Assembly (NCBI GenBank): GCA_002167745.1
Contig: NHCB01000006.1
Location: 131,577-187,105 of the forward strand
Direction of reading: 5' to 3'
Length of the DNA stretch: 55,529 nt
Source: Betaproteobacteria bacterium TMED22
GTDB lineage: Bacteria > Pseudomonadota > Gammaproteobacteria > Burkholderiales > Eutrophovitaceae
The notes beneath the pieces are model-generated. The model did no database searches, had not been told where the DNA came from, and worked only from the letters and a program-made list of their open reading frames with translations. The first letter of the stretch is position 1. Each line of letters begins with the position of its first letter. Shown in pieces: positions 1-8,660 of this stretch. A program made the position numbers and the translations under genes.

Positions 1-1661
1 GGAACATCAATTCTAAATAGCGGTGGTTGTGCAATGTATATGTGACCACCTTGGATGAGCTTCGGGAAGTGACGAAAAAACAAAGTCAATAAAAGAACTT
101 GGATGTGCGCGCCATCAACGTCCGCATCCGCAAGAATATTTATTTTGTTGTATCGCAGATTCGATAAATCTGCAGAATCACCCAAAACATGATGGTCGAC
201 CCCAATTGCAACAGCAATCGCCTCAATCTCCTTATTCGAATAAAGGGAATTTGGTGCATCCTGCCATGTATTTTTTGGCTTACCCTTGAGTGGTAAGATT
301 GCCTGAAATTCTTTATCCCTAGCACCTTTAGCGGAGCCCCCTGCGGAGTCACCCTCAACGATGAATAGCTCATTCCGAGCCGGATCCTCAGAGGCACAAT
401 CTGTTAACTTGCCTGGCAAAACAGCTACCCCAGAGCTCTTTCGACGTTCTGTTTTTTGAGCTGACCGCGTACGTTGAGCTGCTTGGCGAAGCACTAACTC
501 AGCAATGCGTTTCCCTTCGTCTACGTGTTGATTTAGCCATAATTCAATTGGATCTCGAATCATCTGGGAAACGAGCTTAAATGCGTCCCGAGATATCAAC
601 TCATTCTTTACCTGTCCTTTAAATTGTGGATCCAGGATTTTGCATGCAAGGACAAAACTAGCTCTACTCCAGACATCATCTGGCACTACTTTTAAACCTC
701 GTTGGCCCATTGCATGGTGATCAATAAAGCTCTTTATAGCCTGATAAACGCCGTCTCTCAGCCCCGACACATGTGTGCCACCTTGCCTTGTAGGAATCAT
801 ATTGACGTAAGACTCACTAATAACTTCTCCATCTCCCGTCCAAGATAATGCCCACTGAGCACCCTCCCCTTCCGCAAATGAATCAGATTCTGATGAATTG
901 GCGATGTATCGTTCACCAAAAAATGTGGTCGCGACAGCATCCTGGTCGGTCATAGCTTCGGCAAAATATCCCTCGATTCCTTTGGGAAAATGCCAGCTCT
1001 GAAGGTCGATCTCCCCATGCTTTTCTAACCCCAAAGAAAAGCGAACCCCAGGCAGCAGCATCGCCTTAGCTCTGAGTAATGCGGTGAGCTCAGAAATATC
1101 GAATTTAACACTATCAAAGTATTTTGGATCCGGCCAAAATCTAATTCGAGTACCTGTCTTACTAGACGGTAACTTTTTATGTTTTTTTAACGGCGTTTTA
1201 ATTTTTCCGTTTGGACCGAATGTAATTTGATAAAGCGCGCCGTCTCTCTTGACTTCAGCCTCCAACTTTGACGACAGTGCATTACTGACGCATACACCGA
1301 CACCATGCAAACCACCAGCTATTCGGTAAACTGACTCGGAATCTGTCTTCCGAAACTTCCCACCTGAGTGTAAGGTCGTAAAAATAACTTGTATCGCGGG
1401 AATTTTCTTAGTTTTATGAATATCAATCGGAATACCTCTGCCGTCATCAACAACTTCAGCAGAACCATCCTCATAGATCGTAATCTCCACATTCTTTGCG
1501 TATCCGGCGAGCCCCTCATCTGAAGCGTTATCGATGACTTCCACTAAAGCATGATTTGGATTAACGGGATCGGTGTACATCCCCGGTCGATGTAAAATAG
1601 GCGTTAGATCCTCTAGTATTTCAATATCGTCAGCTGTGTATGTCGTCAGTTTCTTACCCAT
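1..1661 (-). CDS. parE: DNA topoisomerase IV subunit B (3' end beyond window)
   Basis: ATPase subunit of the type IIA topoisomerase that decatenates daughter chromosomes together with ParC. The minus-strand frame stays open from an ATG at 1661 to the window edge (553 codons), so the C-terminus is missing; the family is about 630-660 residues. The N-terminus reads MGKKLTTYTADDIEILEDL and is followed by the GHKL ATPase region (VEVIDNASDEG). The TOPRIM part is clear, with EGDSAGGSAKGARDKEF near residue 432 and DADVDGAHI near residue 512. An AAAGGG-like ribosome site lies just upstream of the ATG. ParE rather than GyrB is preferred because of the short N-terminus and the LPLKGKPKNTW stretch after the TOPRIM start. 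The next gene is a same-strand LysR regulator, with no obvious functional link. Confidence 0.95.
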   Translation of the reverse strand, partial: MGKKLTTYTADDIEILEDLTPILHRPGMYTDPVNPNHALVEVIDNASDEGLAGYAKNVEITIYEDGSAEVVDDGRGIPIDIHKTKKIPAIQVIFTTLHSGGKFRKTDSESVYRIAGGLHGVGVCVSNALSSKLEAEVKRDGALYQITFGPNGKIKTPLKKHKKLPSSKTGTRIRFWPDPKYFDSVKFDISELTALLRAKAMLLPGVRFSLGLEKHGEIDLQSWHFPKGIEGYFAEAMTDQDAVATTFFGERYIANSSESDSFAEGEGAQWALSWTGDGEVISESYVNMIPTRQGGTHVSGLRDGVYQAIKSFIDHHAMGQRGLKVVPDDVWSRASFVLACKILDPQFKGQVKNELISRDAFKLVSQMIRDPIELWLNQHVDEGKRIAELVLRQAAQRTRSAQKTERRKSSGVAVLPGKLTDCASEDPARNELFIVEGDSAGGSAKGARDKEFQAILPLKGKPKNTWQDAPNSLYSNKEIEAIAVAIGVDHHVLGDSADLSNLRYNKINILADADVDGAHIQVLLLTLFFRHFPKLIQGGHIYIAQPPLFRIDV

Positions 1662-1784
1662 ATACCCTTTTACTTTCACTCATCTTCAAATGGAGCATCC
1701 AGTTACATTTTTCACTTATAAACGCGTGTCGAACTATGTTGGTTCGCCAGTGTAACTGAGTTTTAAACTGCAGCAACAATATCG

Positions 1785-2750
1785 TTATCTGCCCATTTCA
1801 ACTACGACACCCGGCTTAGACCTTAGCCTTGGAACTGGCTTAGATGGTTTACTAGGGTGCAATAAAGGAATCTTTACGAACTCATCTTTGATAAAATCAA
1901 CGAACAATTTGACTTTACGAGGAATCAATCTTGTTGAAGGATAAACAGCTGAAATCCTGATCGGATCCGGAGCATAATCGTTCAAGATTGAGACTAAAGT
2001 ACCATTCTCTATTTCCTCCTTAACAAGTAGAGCAGGGATCAAAGCAATGCCCACACCATTAATTACAGCATCTCGAATTGCGTATCCGCTATTTGCTCTA
2101 AAATTACCTCCGACTTTTATAGATACAAGACCGTTGGCATCACGAAAGGGCCAGACGCTCGAAAAAAGATGTGTGTACGTAATGCAGTTATGGATTTTTA
2201 GTGCGTTCGGAGTTTGAGGCACACCGTGTTGCGATAAGTAAGATGCAGACGCTACGCAAACCCGCGCACTACTCCCGATATGTCGGGCTACTAACTGAGA
2301 ATCCTCGAGCTCGCCGAATCGGATAGCCACATCGAATCCCTCCTGAACAAGATCAACGTAGCGGTCATCTAAAGACAAGTCGACTCCCATCCCCGCAAAC
2401 TTATTTCTAAATGCAAGTAGTAACGGAAGCATATAAATTTGACCAAATGCCACGGGACTGCTAATGCGAAGGGTACCAGTTGGCTTATTTTGTAGGCCAA
2501 GTACCTCCGTTTCTAGCTCGTTAACGTCATCAATAATTCTCTGACAACGCTGAAAGTATTCTCTACCTGCATCCGTCAATGAAATTTTTCTCGTGGTTCG
2601 GTTCAATAACCGAACTCCAAGGCTTTGCTCGAGTCTATTCATGTGCTTACTGACGGAAGGTTGTAGCATATCCTGCTCCCTCGCAACAGCAGAGAAACTT
2701 CCAGTCTCGACAATACGAACAAACAGCTTCATTAACTTGAATCTATCCAC
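1785..2750 (-). CDS. LysR-family transcriptional regulator
   Basis: DNA-binding regulator of 321 residues. The N-terminal winged helix-turn-helix covers about residues 1-60 (SFSAVAREQDMLQPSVSKHMNRLE) and is followed by the LNRTTRKISLTDAG wing typical of the DhmR/AaeR-like LysR branch. A periplasmic-binding-protein-like effector domain fills about residues 90-295. The basic, proline-rich tail after residue 300 is longer than usual. The start is a GTG; an AGG lies seven bases upstream, and family members begin with the same MDRF..M..F pattern. LysR proteins often control a divergent neighbour, but here the upstream side carries only the two predicted small RNAs. It may control itself, those RNAs or distant genes. 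The effector is unknown. Confidence 0.93.
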   Translation of the reverse strand: MDRFKLMKLFVRIVETGSFSAVAREQDMLQPSVSKHMNRLEQSLGVRLLNRTTRKISLTDAGREYFQRCQRIIDDVNELETEVLGLQNKPTGTLRISSPVAFGQIYMLPLLLAFRNKFAGMGVDLSLDDRYVDLVQEGFDVAIRFGELEDSQLVARHIGSSARVCVASASYLSQHGVPQTPNALKIHNCITYTHLFSSVWPFRDANGLVSIKVGGNFRANSGYAIRDAVINGVGIALIPALLVKEEIENGTLVSILNDYAPDPIRISAVYPSTRLIPRKVKLFVDFIKDEFVKIPLLHPSKPSKPVPRLRSKPGVVVEMGR

Positions 2751-2851
2751 AATATGACCTATATATGAAAATAACGAATATATAATACCTAATTACAATT
2801 ATTAGTTTATATAAAAGAATATAAAGATATAAAAAATATTTAAGATATGTA

Positions 2852-2878
2852 TTGACGCATCGCAACAATTGCTATAAT
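2852..2878 (+). promoter_or_regulatory. Predicted sigma-70 promoter of small RNA 1
   Basis: A -35 hexamer TTGACG (2852-2857) and a perfect -10 hexamer TATAAT (2873-2878) are separated by 15 bases. A TG one base before the -10 (2870-2871) makes it an extended -10. The short spacer is compensated by the extended -10. Transcription would start at about 2885, four bases before the first hairpin. No protein-coding gene lies between this promoter and the terminator at 2928-2955, which is why an RNA gene is proposed. Confidence 0.7.
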
Positions 2879-2884
2879 GTTTTA

Positions 2885-2955
2885 ATTGTTCTCTTTAATC
2901 TCCTCCTCCAAAAAAGAGAAATTTTATAAGCCCTCCCTTGTGAGGGCTTTTTTTT
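2885..2955 (+). ncRNA. Predicted small RNA 1 with anti-Shine-Dalgarno loop
   Basis: A transcript of about 71 nt is predicted between an extended -10 promoter and an intrinsic terminator. It holds a perfect 8-bp hairpin, TTCTCTTT (2889-2896) with AAAGAGAA (2913-2920), whose 16-base loop displays CCTCCTCC (2902-2909), complementary to ribosome-binding sites. The terminator hairpin follows after seven bases. A near copy lies 240 bases downstream. This architecture (CCUCCUCC loop, then terminator, tandem copies) recalls the CcsR/cuckoo small RNAs of Alphaproteobacteria. The likeness is in design only; homology was not tested. No open frame of note overlaps it. A role in blocking translation initiation or titrating a regulator is inference. 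Confidence 0.75.
2928..2955 (+). terminator. Intrinsic terminator of small RNA 1
   Basis: Perfect 8-bp stem AAGCCCTC / GAGGGCTT (2928-2935 with 2942-2949), a 6-base loop, then a run of eight T residues. This is a strong rho-independent terminator on the plus strand. Confidence 0.9.
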
Positions 2956-3123
2956 GTTACGCAACATAATAGTAATTATTTGGTATGTTGAAAGCACTTC
3001 ACAATAAAAGTCATATATATTCCAAATGTGAATATATTATATTCATCTGGTCTATATTGTATTACTTTAAGAATAAAATTACCATTCAAAACGTGGCATA
3101 CACATCGAATCCTTGTGGGTTTG

Positions 3124-3198
3124 TCATGATATCTCTTTAATTACCTCCTCCCTAAAGAGAGATCCCTTAGCCCCCCACTCCCCCTGGGGGGCTTTTTT
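3124..3198 (+). ncRNA. Predicted small RNA 2 with anti-Shine-Dalgarno loop
   Basis: Second copy of the same design. The 8-bp hairpin TCTCTTTA (3132-3139) / TAAAGAGA (3153-3160) carries a 13-base loop with CCTCCTCCC (3144-3152), followed by a strong terminator at 3169-3198. The hairpin region matches small RNA 1 closely (CTCTTTAAT, then CCTCCTCC, then AAAGAGA), while the flanks differ. The stem bases differ between copies but pairing is kept, which supports a folded RNA. The 5' end is uncertain: no convincing sigma-70 promoter is seen 30-50 bases upstream, so it may use an alternative sigma factor or be cut from a longer transcript. Confidence 0.7.
3169..3198 (+). terminator. Intrinsic terminator of small RNA 2
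   Basis: A 9-bp GC-rich stem AGCCCCCCA / TGGGGGGCT (3169-3177 with 3185-3193) with loop CTCCCCC, followed by six T residues. The C-rich loop and stem add further potential ribosome-binding-site complementarity. Confidence 0.9.
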
Positions 3199-3265
3199 CA
3201 GGAAAGTAAATAAGTGTTTAAGAGGCGTTTTGGGCTAATCGCAATTTCCGGTAAAAATAACTAAA

Positions 3266-3556
3266 ATGGCATCAACCCTCAATATTTATGGGGCAGTTTC
3301 AAGAATAGTTGGCATATTTAAACGCACCAACAAGACAAAGTTTATGGCAGAAGTATTTGGCTCGAGTTCAATTATAAGAAATAGAATCGCAGCTCTAACG
3401 GAAGAGCACCGCGGTCTTGACGGGGCTGTCAGCGCCTTGATTGAATCGCATAAACCCGACGAATTACACTTAAAGCGAATGAAGAAACGCAAACTTTTGT
3501 TAAAAGATGAGATTCTTCGACTCCAAAAAATGTTAGTGACTGACGTACCCGCATAA
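3266..3556 (+). CDS. YdcH/DUF465 family protein
   Basis: Small helical protein of unknown function (DUF465/YdcH, SlyX-like). The signature is at the C-terminus: HRGLDGAVSALIES, then DELHLKRMKKRKLLLKDEI, which forms an antiparallel coiled-coil pair in this family. Usual length is 65-75 residues, and this frame gives 96. Residues 1-26 may therefore be untranslated, with the true start at the ATG at 3344 (70 residues). Neither start has a strong ribosome site. The gene follows the terminator of small RNA 2 by 67 bases, so it probably has its own promoter, and it ends in a bidirectional terminator shared with ilvD. The family is common in Proteobacteria but its role is not established. Confidence 0.85.
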   Translation: MASTLNIYGAVSRIVGIFKRTNKTKFMAEVFGSSSIIRNRIAALTEEHRGLDGAVSALIESHKPDELHLKRMKKRKLLLKDEILRLQKMLVTDVPA

Positions 3557-3583
3557 AAAAACCACCGCGAGGGTGGCTTTTTT
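3556..3583. terminator. Bidirectional terminator between DUF465 gene and ilvD
   Basis: CCACC / GGTGG stem (about 3562-3575) flanked by an A run on the left and a T run on the right, so it can end transcription from both sides. It lies in the 42-base gap between two convergent genes. Confidence 0.75.
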
Positions 3584-3598
3584 ATGCTCTGTTAAGCA

Positions 3599-5281
3599 TT
3601 AGCCTAAATTATCAGTTACCGCACCCTTTGAGGCGGTCGAGACTAAATAGGCGTATTTGGCAAGTAATCCGCGCTTGAATCGAGGCGCTGGTTGTTTCCA
3701 ATTGCTCCTCCGCCTAGTGAGTTCGTCATCGGACACCTTCATCTCAATTAATAACTTATGTGCGTCAATCGTTATCTCATCACCCTCCTCAACCAAAGCG
3801 ATGTTACCCCCTACAAACGCCTCGGGCGCCACATGCCCGACGACCATCCCCCAAGTCGCTCCTGAGAATCGTCCATCAGTTAAAAGCCCAACCGACTCAC
3901 CGAGTCCGGCACCAATCAACGCAGAAGTTGGGGCAAGCATCTCTTGCATTCCTGGGCCTCCTTTGGGCCCTTCATAGCGAATCACTAACACATCTCCAGC
4001 TTTTATCTTACCGCCCATGATTGCTTCCATTGTCTCCTTTTCAGAGTCAAATACTCTTGCTGGGCCAGTAATGACAGGGTTCTTTAATCCTGTAATTTTA
4101 GCTACACACCCTTCTGTTGCGAGATTACCTTTTAATACAGCCAAGTGACCTTGCTTATAAAGAGGTTTATCAAATGGTCTGATTACGTCTTGCTCCGGAG
4201 AAGGCTCGCTCGGGATCTGCTCCAGTTCCTCAGCGATAGTACGACCAGTAATAGTCATACAGTCACCGTGCAGCAAACCATTCACCAATAACATCTTAAG
4301 CACCTGGGGAACACCGCCAGCCTTATGCAAGTCAACTCCAACATATTTACCTGAAGGCTTAAGATCACAAAATACTGGTGTTTTTTGACGAATACGCTCA
4401 AAGTCATCAATGGTCCAATCAATCTCTGCCGCCGATGCGATCGCCAAATAATGTAGGACAGCATTTGTAGAACCGCCCGTTGCCATAATTAATGAAACCA
4501 CGTTTTCGATCGATTTTTTAGTGATGATATCTCTTGGTCGGATATTATTTTTTATTGCATTGACTAAAACTCGACCAGAGTCTCCTGCTGAATCCGCCTT
4601 CTCTGGATCAACTGCCGCCATCACCGATGAGCCCATCAAACTCATTCCCAATGCTTCAAAAGAGGAAGACATAGTATTCGCTGTAAACATACCCCCACAG
4701 GCTCCAAAAGTCGGACATGCATTTTTTTCAATACCAACAAAATCCTCTTTTGAGATTTTTCCAGCACTAAAAGCCCCTACCGCTTCATAAGCGCTTGCAA
4801 TCGTTAAATCTTCGCCTTTCCAGTTACCCGGTTTAATGGTCCCACCATACACATATATCGCTGGAACGTTCATTCGCGCTATAGCCATCATGCCGGCGGG
4901 CATATTTTTATCACATGCTCCAACAACTAGCACACCATCCATCAACTGACCATTGACCGAAGTTTCAATTGCATCTGCAATTACCTCTCGTGAGACCAAC
5001 GAATATTTCATACCATCAGTTCCCATACCAATACCATCGGTTACGGTGGGAACTCCAAAAACCTGTGGCATACCATTTGCCTCTCGAATACTTTCCATTG
5101 CACGATCGACGAGCGGCTGAATACCTGCGTTGCAAGGGTTCATATTAGAATGTCCGTTGGCGACCCCGATGATTGGCTTCTGAAAGTCATCATCCCCAAA
5201 ATCTACAGCCCTTAACATCGCCCTATTGGGTGCGCGCACATCACCACCCGTAATGATCTTACTTCGCCAATTGTCAGCCAT
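3599..5281 (-). CDS. ilvD: Dihydroxy-acid dehydratase
   Basis: Fe-S enzyme that dehydrates 2,3-dihydroxy-isovalerate and 2,3-dihydroxy-3-methylvalerate in valine and isoleucine synthesis. The full length of 560 residues fits the short IlvD/EDD family form. Three cysteines at the expected cluster positions are visible: Cys50 (NMNPC), Cys123 (GACDKNMP) and Cys195 ([10 protein letters not shown]), the pattern of the [2Fe-2S] type. The C-terminal part has [24 protein letters not shown] in pieces and GHVAPEA, all family hallmarks. A GGGGAGA ribosome site lies upstream of the ATG. The gene is divergent from a LysR regulator, with a palindromic site in the gap. No other branched-chain genes are nearby. 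Confidence 0.97.
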   Translation of the reverse strand: MADNWRSKIITGGDVRAPNRAMLRAVDFGDDDFQKPIIGVANGHSNMNPCNAGIQPLVDRAMESIREANGMPQVFGVPTVTDGIGMGTDGMKYSLVSREVIADAIETSVNGQLMDGVLVVGACDKNMPAGMMAIARMNVPAIYVYGGTIKPGNWKGEDLTIASAYEAVGAFSAGKISKEDFVGIEKNACPTFGACGGMFTANTMSSSFEALGMSLMGSSVMAAVDPEKADSAGDSGRVLVNAIKNNIRPRDIITKKSIENVVSLIMATGGSTNAVLHYLAIASAAEIDWTIDDFERIRQKTPVFCDLKPSGKYVGVDLHKAGGVPQVLKMLLVNGLLHGDCMTITGRTIAEELEQIPSEPSPEQDVIRPFDKPLYKQGHLAVLKGNLATEGCVAKITGLKNPVITGPARVFDSEKETMEAIMGGKIKAGDVLVIRYEGPKGGPGMQEMLAPTSALIGAGLGESVGLLTDGRFSGATWGMVVGHVAPEAFVGGNIALVEEGDEITIDAHKLLIEMKVSDDELTRRRSNWKQPAPRFKRGLLAKYAYLVSTASKGAVTDNLG

Positions 5282-5418
5282 TTTCAGTCTCCCCTAATCT
5301 GGTTAAATTTATAGCTCCAAAAGATAACAAATCTTGACTAAGAGTACCTTTTGAAATTTATTGGTATTCGTCAAACTACACGCATAATTCATCTTAAATT
5401 GCGAATAAAGCGCCCAAA

Positions 5419-5439
5419 GACAATATTATTTAAATTGTC
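5419..5439. promoter_or_regulatory. Candidate operator between ilvD and LysR gene
   Basis: Inverted repeat GACAAT-N9-ATTGTC with an AT-only centre, in the 220-base divergent gap, about 60 bases before the LysR start. Such dyads in divergent LysR promoters are usual regulator sites. Assignment to this LysR protein is inference. Confidence 0.4.
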
Positions 5440-5501
5440 AGCTCTTTCGATGTCAGGGTCTAATATATTATTACGCTAATTTTAATATATAATATATATA
5501 T

Positions 5502-6401
5502 ATGGAGTTACGACACCTGAGATATTTTGTGACCGTTGCAAGCGAACTGCATTTTGGGCGTGCCGCACACAAGCTTCACATCTCCCAACCCCCGCTTTCG
5601 ATGCAAATCCGGGACTTGGAGCGGGAAGTTGGTGTGGAGCTCCTCTACAGAACCAAAAGGAGCGTGTCACTCACTCAAGCGGGTAGCGCCTTTTTCGATG
5701 AGGCAAAAGATATTTTGAGACGGGTGAATCACGCCAAAACCTCAGCACAGCAGGCGGCAAGAGGCGAAATAGGCGACCTCACTATAGGGTTCATAAGCGT
5801 CGCTGATTATAATCTTCTTCCATACGTTCTCCGAGAATTTCAAAAAAAGTACCCTTCTGTTTCACTTGGACTGCGAGAGGCGACGACAGACACCCAGCTT
5901 ACAGATTTGCGAAACGGCGTTATTGATCTTGGCTTTTTACTACCGCCGGTAAATGCCGAAGGAATCAAGTCATTTCTGATCGCAAAAGAAAAACTGATCG
6001 CAGTATTACCAGCGAACCACCCCGAGGCAACAGCTAAACACGCAATTTCGATAAGATCGTTAGCATCTTCTTCCTTTATTATGACGCCACGGCAACATGC
6101 GCCAGGGTTGTACGACAGCATTATTAGATTTTGCGAAAAATTTAAAGTCTATCCACACATCGCGCAAGAAGCTATCCAGATGCAGACAATCGTCAGTTTA
6201 GTCTCAGCAGAGATGGGGGTTTCTTTAATCCCCGAATCAATACAGAAACTTCAACGAACAGGAGTGGTCTATAAGGCAATAAAAGAAGTTACACCTACCA
6301 TTGAGATTCATTTGGCGTGGAAAGAATCCAATCAATTACCAAGCTTAGATAGATTTTTGGAATTCACCAAAAAATCCATGAAAACATACGAAAAAGACTG
6401 A
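5502..6401 (+). CDS. LysR-family transcriptional regulator, CatR/BenM-like
   Basis: Regulator of 299 residues. The N-terminus MELRHLRYFVTVASELHFGRAAHKLHISQPPLSMQIRDLE in its parts (MELRHLRYFV, HFGRAA, ISQPPLS) is the hallmark of the CatR/BenM/CbbR-like branch that often responds to aromatic or organic-acid inducers. The effector-binding domain spans about residues 90-290. It is divergent from ilvD with a dyad between them, so control of ilvD is possible. It is equally possible that it acts on a distant catabolic operon. It stands four bases before the tsaE start on the same strand, so tsaE may be read through from it. The inducer cannot be told from sequence. Confidence 0.93.
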   Translation: MELRHLRYFVTVASELHFGRAAHKLHISQPPLSMQIRDLEREVGVELLYRTKRSVSLTQAGSAFFDEAKDILRRVNHAKTSAQQAARGEIGDLTIGFISVADYNLLPYVLREFQKKYPSVSLGLREATTDTQLTDLRNGVIDLGFLLPPVNAEGIKSFLIAKEKLIAVLPANHPEATAKHAISIRSLASSSFIMTPRQHAPGLYDSIIRFCEKFKVYPHIAQEAIQMQTIVSLVSAEMGVSLIPESIQKLQRTGVVYKAIKEVTPTIEIHLAWKESNQLPSLDRFLEFTKKSMKTYEKD

Positions 6402-6405
6402 CAAA

Positions 6406-6858
6406 ATGGTGACAAAAAGACTTCATTCCGAAGAAGAAACATTGCTATTTGGGGAAGTAATAGCCAAGGGTTTAAAAGCCGGAACATTTTGCTCTCTTGA
6501 AGGATCATTAGGGGCCGGAAAGACTTGCGTTTCGAGGGGTATTTTACGAGGAATGGGACATACAGGTCATGTCAAAAGCCCTACTTATCCCCTGGTAGAA
6601 ATTTATAATTTAAAAACGCTAACCATCTGCCATTTTGACTTTTATCGAATCACCAACCCTTTAGAAATCCTGGAAGCAGGCTTTAGAGACATGTTTAGTG
6701 GGACAAATATTTGTCTCGTTGAATGGGCCGAAAAAGGAAAAGGAGTGATACCACGGCCGGACATCACCATATCCCTAAGCTTTAACCAAGACTCAAGAAA
6801 TGTTTCAGTAAGTGCGATCAGTCAACTTGGACAACAGTGCTTGGAGGGACTACTGTAA
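6406..6858 (+). CDS. tsaE: tRNA t6A threonylcarbamoyl transfer ATPase
   Basis: P-loop ATPase that works with TsaB and TsaD to place the N6-threonylcarbamoyl group on A37 of ANN-decoding tRNAs. At 150 residues it has the normal size. Motifs seen: Walker A GSLGAGKT (residues 33-40), SPTYPLVEIY, HFDFYR and LVEWAEKG, all diagnostic for TsaE. It begins four bases after the LysR stop, and its TAA stop overlaps the amiC start as TAATG, so the two are translationally coupled. The tsaE-amidase pair is widely conserved in Proteobacteria, usually with mutL and miaA directly downstream. Here those two lie 4-5.5 kb away. Confidence 0.96.
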   Translation: MVTKRLHSEEETLLFGEVIAKGLKAGTFCSLEGSLGAGKTCVSRGILRGMGHTGHVKSPTYPLVEIYNLKTLTICHFDFYRITNPLEILEAGFRDMFSGTNICLVEWAEKGKGVIPRPDITISLSFNQDSRNVSVSAISQLGQQCLEGLL

Positions 6859-8057
6859 TGCTTCAACAAATCATGAGAATTCTATTATCGATATTGCTGT
6901 GTACCAACCTCATCAATGGAGCAATATCGGCAAATGAGGTGAAAGACTACATTGAGTCAGTCACGTATAAGCGCGATAAAAAACAAGCTCTAATCGAAAT
7001 CAAATTCTCTCGAGATACCAAATATCAATATAATCAACTTCAAAATCCTGATCGCCTGTACTTTGACTTAGAGGTCTCAAAAATCGATGCAAAACTTCGC
7101 TCACTCGTTACGTCAGTGAATAAGAAGACTGGACTGTTAACTAAAGCAGTCATCGCGAAGAATAAGCCAAGCATTGTGCGCATCGTTTTCCAACTATCGC
7201 CCGGTATTAACACGCGCGTTAACGGCAATAACCGCATAATAAAAGTTCTCGCATCACATAGCGAAATTCCCGATCTGATTGATAATTTTTACCAAGCTGA
7301 ATCCACCCAAACAAAAAATAAAATATGGGAAAAAGAGCAATACGTAATCGCCATTGATGCAGGGCATGGCGGTAAGGATCCCGGAGCAGTAGGACGCAAA
7401 GGTACGACGGAAAAATCTATTAATTTATCTATCGCAAAAAAACTAAAAAAATATATCGATAAAGAACCAAATATGAAAGCCGTTCTGACAAGAGATAAGG
7501 ACGTTTACGTCAAATTACGTGATCGGATAAAAAAAATAAGGAAACATCAACCCACTATTTTTATATCTATCCATGCCGATGGCGCTAAAAACAAAAAAGC
7601 GAGTGGATCTTCAGTTTTTATCCTTCCACGCAAAGACGAGGTCGCGAGTTCTCGTTACGCGAAAAACCTTGCCGAAAAGGAGAATGAAATGGACCTGCTG
7701 TTTGATCCTGATATTGATAACAGAGACAAAGATACTCAAAAAACCATCTTAGACCTATCTCAAAACGTAACACGGTACCTGAGTGAAAGACTGGGTACGA
7801 GCGTACTTAAGCGCGTCGGTAAAGTTAATAATCTCCATAAAAAGAAAGTTGAAAAAGCAAACTTTGCTGTATTGAAATCGATCGATGTATGTTCAATTTT
7901 AGTCGAGACTGCATTCTTGAGTAACAGTGAAGAAGAAAAACAACTAAGGACTTCAGCTTATCAAGATAAGCTTGCTCTGGCGATTCTCAGAGGTATTAAA
8001 GATTTTTTAAAAAACACGCCACCTGAACAACTCGGCGTCAAGATATCGAGAAATTAA
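6858..8057 (+). CDS. amiC: N-acetylmuramoyl-L-alanine amidase (AMIN + Amidase_3)
   Basis: Periplasmic zinc amidase that cleaves the amide between muramic acid and the stem peptide, needed to split septal peptidoglycan. It has 399 residues from the ATG at 6858, chosen because GGAGGG lies nine bases upstream and the start overlaps the tsaE stop (TAATG). Order: signal peptide (about residues 1-25, MRILLSILLCTNLINGAISA), AMIN localisation domain (about 30-140), then the catalytic Amidase_3 domain. Zinc ligands are His170 (DAGHGG), Glu185 (TTEKS) and His239 (SIHAD). The catalytic Glu350 sits in VETAFLSN. AmiB is equally possible as a name; no LysM repeat follows. The protein is unusually rich in lysine. 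Confidence 0.93.
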   Translation: MLQQIMRILLSILLCTNLINGAISANEVKDYIESVTYKRDKKQALIEIKFSRDTKYQYNQLQNPDRLYFDLEVSKIDAKLRSLVTSVNKKTGLLTKAVIAKNKPSIVRIVFQLSPGINTRVNGNNRIIKVLASHSEIPDLIDNFYQAESTQTKNKIWEKEQYVIAIDAGHGGKDPGAVGRKGTTEKSINLSIAKKLKKYIDKEPNMKAVLTRDKDVYVKLRDRIKKIRKHQPTIFISIHADGAKNKKASGSSVFILPRKDEVASSRYAKNLAEKENEMDLLFDPDIDNRDKDTQKTILDLSQNVTRYLSERLGTSVLKRVGKVNNLHKKKVEKANFAVLKSIDVCSILVETAFLSNSEEEKQLRTSAYQDKLALAILRGIKDFLKNTPPEQLGVKISRN

Positions 8058-8660
8058 TTGCTTACACCAAACGACGAGATGATAACTGGGATACTTCTAG
8101 CAGCTGGTATGGGCAAACGATTTGGTTCTCAAAAATTAATGGCCAAACTTCCATCAGGGACACCAGTTGCAGTTACCTCATGGAGAAATCTAGAGACGGC
8201 AAATAAAAAATCATTCGCCGTGATTCGACAAAACGATAGCGAACTTAGGTCATTATTTGAAGATGAGAATATTCCCTTTGTTGTTTGTGAAGACGCACAT
8301 ATGGGCATGTCTCGCAGTCTGTTAACTGGCATACAGAGTAGTCTCAAATCAAGCGGATGGATTATCGCACTGGGAGATATGCCATTTATAGATCCGAAGA
8401 CCATAAAGAAGATCATTTGTGATATGTCGAACATAAAACATAAAACAATATTCCGACCAATATTCCAAAAACAGGCAGGAAACCCAGTAGGATTAAATCG
8501 CGAACTCCTTAATGAATTAATGACTTTGAAGGGCGACCAGGGAGCCCGAGAAATAATCAAAAGAGACAAGCGCAGAATTCATCAGATTCCTGTTAACGAT
8601 AGCGGCATCATCAAAGATATCGACACTCAACGAGATTTACTCGAACTCAATAAAGATTAA
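8058..8660 (+). CDS. MobA-like nucleotidyltransferase
   Basis: NTP-transferase-fold protein of the MobA/MocA group. The N-terminus ILLAAGMGKRFGSQKL is the nucleotide-binding signature LAAGxGxRxG...K, and a metal-binding aspartate is seen in LGDMPFI. Related enzymes attach CMP or GMP to the molybdenum cofactor or help mature xanthine dehydrogenase. No molybdoenzyme is nearby, so the substrate is open. The TTG at 8058 directly follows the amiC stop and has a GAG eight bases upstream. An ATG at 8079 (193 residues, closer to where family members start) is an alternative. Its stop overlaps the convergent flavin-reductase gene by four bases. Confidence 0.82.
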   Translation: MLTPNDEMITGILLAAGMGKRFGSQKLMAKLPSGTPVAVTSWRNLETANKKSFAVIRQNDSELRSLFEDENIPFVVCEDAHMGMSRSLLTGIQSSLKSSGWIIALGDMPFIDPKTIKKIICDMSNIKHKTIFRPIFQKQAGNPVGLNRELLNELMTLKGDQGAREIIKRDKRRIHQIPVNDSGIIKDIDTQRDLLELNKD

